Shown here in pieces: positions 6,175 through 8,299 of a stretch of DNA of 8,299 bases. Source of the stretch: Syntrophobacteria bacterium (lineage in GTDB: Bacteria; Desulfobacterota; Syntrophobacteria; JARFUL01). The stretch is taken from the NCBI GenBank assembly GCA_029289015.1, contig JARFUL010000094.1, positions 1 through 8,299 on the forward strand. Reading direction: 5' to 3'. The notes below the pieces were generated by a model. That model was not told where the DNA came from. It saw only the letters and a program-made list of their open reading frames with translations, and did no database searches. Positions within the stretch are counted from its first letter, which is position 1. Every line of letters starts with the position of its first letter. The translations under genes were made by a program, and so were the position numbers.

Positions 6175-7198
6175 CCACTTCGAATGATTCTGTGGACTTA
6201 TGAACTACCGCCGCGGACGTCTCATCCTGTACGGAGACCACCAGCATGTCCCCCATCACCTGGGGAGCCAGGTCCATCTTGCCCCCCTTGCCCAGGAGCC
6301 TGGTGCCCTTGGGGACCTTGTATACCTCCATCCAGTTGCCCACCCTCATCCCGTGCTTCGCGCCCAGGTCCAGGAAGACAACGCGGAACTCCGCGCCCTG
6401 GAGCGCGTTCTGGTCGAACTTCACCACGTATCCCTTTGCACCGGGGGGACCGTCGGTAAACTCTATGAGGCTGGGCTTCTCCTGGTACCTGAAGAGAACG
6501 TCGCCCTTCTCAATGGGCCTGTAGCCCGTGGTCACCCGGGCGAGGTAGTAGTCACCCTTCACGTCGGCTATTTCCAGGGTCCCGAGGATATCGTTCAAAT
6601 ACCCGATCTTCTTGCTGCTTATGGGATGTCTGACCGTGGCCGTCTCCCGCGCAACGGTGAAGATGTCGCCCAGGGTCACGGAGCCGCCGGCCGCGAACTC
6701 CACATAGACCTCGTCGTTCAGGCTGGCCATGATCTTGTCGTCCTTGGAGCGGAAGATGACGCCGTCGCCCTTGAAGTGGTCCCTGCTTATGAAGCCCACC
6801 TCGCCGATGGCCCCGAAGTTCATGCTGGTGACCTCTTTGGACACCACGGGCTCCTCCGGCTGGACAGGCGCCTCCTCGACCACAACCTCTTCCACGACCT
6901 CCTCAACAGGAGCAATCTCCTCCATGAGGGCCCGGCGCAGCTCTTCGAGGTTGATCTGTTGGCCGGGATAGATGAGATGGGGGTTGCCTAGCTGGGGATT
7001 CCGCTGCCAGAGCTTGGGCCACAGGAAGGGATCCTTGAACTCCTTGGTTGTGATACTCCAGAGCGTGTCCCCCTTCTTTACCGTGTACATGGGCCCGGTA
7101 TCCTCATCGGCAATCCCGCCCGCGGGCAACGCCAAGGACCAGATAAGAACGGATACGATGATCAGGGAACGAAGGATTTTGCCGGTCCACCCTGTCAT
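6146..7198 (-). CDS. Exported LysM-domain protein, function otherwise unknown
   Basis: This 350-residue protein is probably exported and bound to peptidoglycan. Residues 1-30 form a Sec signal peptide: a basic start, a hydrophobic core (about 11-25) and a likely cut after the AGGIA stretch near residue 30. A single LysM domain spans about 37-84 (YTVKKGDTLWSI near the start, NPHLIYPGQ near the end). A Glu/Val/Pro-rich linker (about 93-120) is probably disordered. The remaining 225 or so residues look like mixed beta structure, with Gly-rich turns such as GVIFRSKDD, and I recognise no catalytic motif. LysM binds N-acetylglucosamine-containing glycans, so the LysM role is family knowledge and the C-terminal role is unknown. 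The start has a strong GGGAGGT. It is the first gene after the promoter at 7290-7318, and its end overlaps dprA by 29 nt. LysM proteins beside dprA occur in deltaproteobacteria, as far as I recall. Confidence 0.88.
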   Translation of the reverse strand: MTGWTGKILRSLIIVSVLIWSLALPAGGIADEDTGPMYTVKKGDTLWSITTKEFKDPFLWPKLWQRNPQLGNPHLIYPGQQINLEELRRALMEEIAPVEEVVEEVVVEEAPVQPEEPVVSKEVTSMNFGAIGEVGFISRDHFKGDGVIFRSKDDKIMASLNDEVYVEFAAGGSVTLGDIFTVARETATVRHPISSKKIGYLNDILGTLEIADVKGDYYLARVTTGYRPIEKGDVLFRYQEKPSLIEFTDGPPGAKGYVVKFDQNALQGAEFRVVFLDLGAKHGMRVGNWMEVYKVPKGTRLLGKGGKMDLAPQVMGDMLVVSVQDETSAAVVHKSTESFEVGDFVRTKQR

Positions 7199-7203
7199 CT
7201 TCC

Positions 7204-7210
7204 ACCTCCC
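7204..7210 (-). promoter_or_regulatory. Strong ribosome binding site of the LysM gene
   Basis: GGGAGGT on the minus strand ends 5 nt before the ATG at 7198. It fixes the start of the LysM protein and places the signal peptide at the N-terminus. It is the strongest Shine-Dalgarno in the window, as expected for the first gene of the operon. Confidence 0.8.
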
Positions 7211-7221
7211 TTCTTACGAGG

Positions 7222-7242
7222 GCCTCCCCTACCGGGAGAGGC
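7222..7242 (-). promoter_or_regulatory. GC-rich hairpin in the leader of the LysM gene
   Basis: On the minus strand GCCTC-T-CCC pairs with GGG-GAGGC around a GGTA loop: 8 bp with one bulged T. It lies 11 nt before the Shine-Dalgarno (7204-7210) and is not followed by a T run, so it is not a standard terminator. The 5' arm is pyrimidine-rich and could alternatively pair with the Shine-Dalgarno, so a translational effect is possible but unproven. Confidence 0.4.
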
Positions 7243-7270
7243 TGGAAAAGCGCGGTAAAGCATACGAGGA

Positions 7271-7298
7271 GTATAAATATTCTTAAATATTAGTATAC
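7271..7298. repeat. AT-rich inverted repeat over the -10 and start region
   Basis: The 28 bp read GTATA-AATATT-CTTA-AATATT-AG-TATAC. Outer arms GTATA (7271-7275) and TATAC (7294-7298) and inner AATATT copies (7276-7281 and 7286-7291) make an 11-bp dyad with a 4-nt centre and one 2-nt bulge. It covers the proposed -10 and transcription start of the LysM operon, where a repressor operator would sit. It could also simply be AT-rich promoter DNA. The structure is seen; the function is inferred. Confidence 0.45.
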
Positions 7299-7318
7299 CT
7301 TGCAGTTCTTCTTGTCAA
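7290..7318 (-). promoter_or_regulatory. Sigma70-type promoter for the LysM-dprA-topA-pilD-rsmE operon
   Basis: On the minus strand a perfect -35 TTGACA (7318-7313) is followed after 17 nt by TACTAA (7295-7290), or after 15 nt by the better hexamer TATACT (7297-7292). Initiation would fall near 7283-7285, leaving a leader of roughly 85 nt before the LysM gene. This is the only strong promoter I see before the tightly packed run of genes down to rsmE. Read by eye, not tested. Confidence 0.7.
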
Positions 7319-7339
7319 GTAAACTCTCCAACATCCGAT

Positions 7340-8299
7340 TTATGCCGCGGCTTTCTTTTTGGAGCGGGACCGCTCCTCCCAGAGCAAAAGTATGGGAGAC
7401 GCGACATAAATGGAGGAGTAGGTGCCCACCGCAACCCCCACCAGAAGGGCGAATGAGAAGTCGTGGATCACGCCGCCGCCCATGATGAACAGGGTAAAAA
7501 CCACCATCAGGGTGGTCGCGGAGGTGAGCACGGTCCTGGAGAGGGTTTCGTTGATGGAGATGTTGACCACCTCGCTCAGGGGCTTACGGAGCCTGTATTT
7601 GGCCAGGTTCTCCCTGATGCGGTCGAAGACGATGATCGTGTCGTTGAGGGAATAGCCCACAATGGTTAGGAGCGCGGCCACGATGGGCAGGGAGAACTCC
7701 TTGTTGGACATCGCGAACGCGCCGGTGGTGATGGCCACGTCGTGGACCAGGGCCACCAGCGCGGCCAGCGCGTAGGGGAGGTCGAGGAACCAGCAGAGCG
7801 CGAGGGTGATGGCGAGGGCCGCGAAGATGACCGCGGTCATGGACACGCCGAACCCTTCGAGGAGGTAGACCGTGCCGCCCAGGCAGCCCGCGATGGCCGC
7901 GGACTTGAGCCATTTCAGCTCGAACCGGCCCGAGATGTATACCGCGATGAGCAACAGGGAGTAGTAGATGGCCAGCATGGCCTTCTCTCTCAGGTCTGCG
8001 CCCACCTGGGGCCCCACCATCTCCACCCTTCTCACCTCCACCCTGTTCTGGCCGAAGGAGGTCTCTAGGCTCTCGCGGACCTTGCGGGAGAAGTCGGAGA
8101 GCCCCTTGTGGGTGGCTTCGGCCTTGATCAAATACTCGCCCCTGGTGTCGCCGAACTCCTGGACCACGGCTTTGCCCATGCCTAGATGCCTCAGCGCGTC
8201 CCGCAGCTTATCGGGCCCCACGGGCTCCTGAAACTTCACCTGGATTACGGTGCCCCCCGCGAAGTCGATCCCCAGGTTGAGGCCGCCCCTCAGAACGAT
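7340..8299 (-). CDS. secF: Protein translocase subunit SecF (partial, N-terminus outside the window)
   Basis: SecF is an inner-membrane protein that works with SecD beside SecYEG, using the proton motive force to help exported proteins cross. The frame is open to the right edge, giving 319 visible residues; about 30 N-terminal residues, including most of TM1, are missing. In visible numbering, GIDFAGGT (10-17) is the conserved segment after TM1, followed by the periplasmic P1 region to about residue 90. VGPQVG (95-100) opens TM2. YSLNDTIIVFDRIREN (about 216-231) is the SecF signature, and the last two TM segments end in a basic tail. E. coli SecF has 47 residues from VGP to the AHD motif, whereas this protein has 93, a 46-residue hydrophobic insert. 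The stop is TAA. secD would be expected just upstream, outside the window. No terminator follows, and the next promoter starts about 20 nt downstream. Identification is very secure. Confidence 0.97.
   Translation of the reverse strand: MVLRGGLNLGIDFAGGTVIQVKFQEPVGPDKLRDALRHLGMGKAVVQEFGDTRGEYLIKAEATHKGLSDFSRKVRESLETSFGQNRVEVRRVEMVGPQVGADLREKAMLAIYYSLLLIAVYISGRFELKWLKSAAIAGCLGGTVYLLEGFGVSMTAVIFAALAITLALCWFLDLPYALAALVALVHDVAITTGAFAMSNKEFSLPIVAALLTIVGYSLNDTIIVFDRIRENLAKYRLRKPLSEVVNISINETLSRTVLTSATTLMVVFTLFIMGGGVIHDFSFALLVGVAVGTYSSIYVASPILLLWEERSRSKKKAAA

Overview
This window reads as high-GC bacterial chromosome. Every gene I can support lies on the minus strand, so the biological order runs from the right edge to the left: secF (5' end missing), a LysM envelope protein, dprA, topA, a prepilin peptidase (pilD-like), rsmE, an acidic zinc-ribbon protein of unknown function, and tRNA-Phe(GAA) with its terminator. 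The gene types, the SecF architecture and the LysM/DprA/TopA neighbourhood suggest a deltaproteobacterial lineage (Desulfobacterota in the broad sense). That placement comes from family resemblance, not from a search.

Region by region. 7340-8299 holds the visible 319 residues of SecF, whose N-terminus lies outside the window. 7199-7339 is an intergenic control region with a good sigma70-type promoter (TTGACA / TACTAA or TATACT), an AT-rich inverted repeat over the -10 and start region, a GC-rich hairpin and a strong Shine-Dalgarno. From this promoter, 1189-7198 looks like one tight operon: the LysM protein overlaps dprA by 29 nt, dprA and topA are 11 nt apart, and topA/pilD and pilD/rsmE each overlap by 4 nt (TTGA and ATGA). 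The pilD start is best read as TTG, set by a GGAGG inside the end of topA. A second promoter inside the 3' end of rsmE should drive the acidic zinc-ribbon gene (358-1131). No terminator separates that gene from tRNA-Phe (204-279). The only clear Rho-independent terminator is at 160-194, just after the tRNA.

The operon mixes cell-envelope work (LysM protein, prepilin peptidase) with nucleic-acid work (DprA, topoisomerase I, 16S rRNA methylation). DprA and the prepilin peptidase are both classical parts of natural transformation, so sharing a transcript could be meaningful, but these are also housekeeping genes and the linkage alone proves nothing.

The most unusual items are a 46-residue, two-segment hydrophobic insert in SecF relative to the E. 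coli protein, the unexplained acidic repeat protein with its own promoter, and short direct repeats at 48-89 and 137-157 beyond the tRNA that may be scars of a mobile element. I see no convincing evidence of a wholly new multi-gene system.
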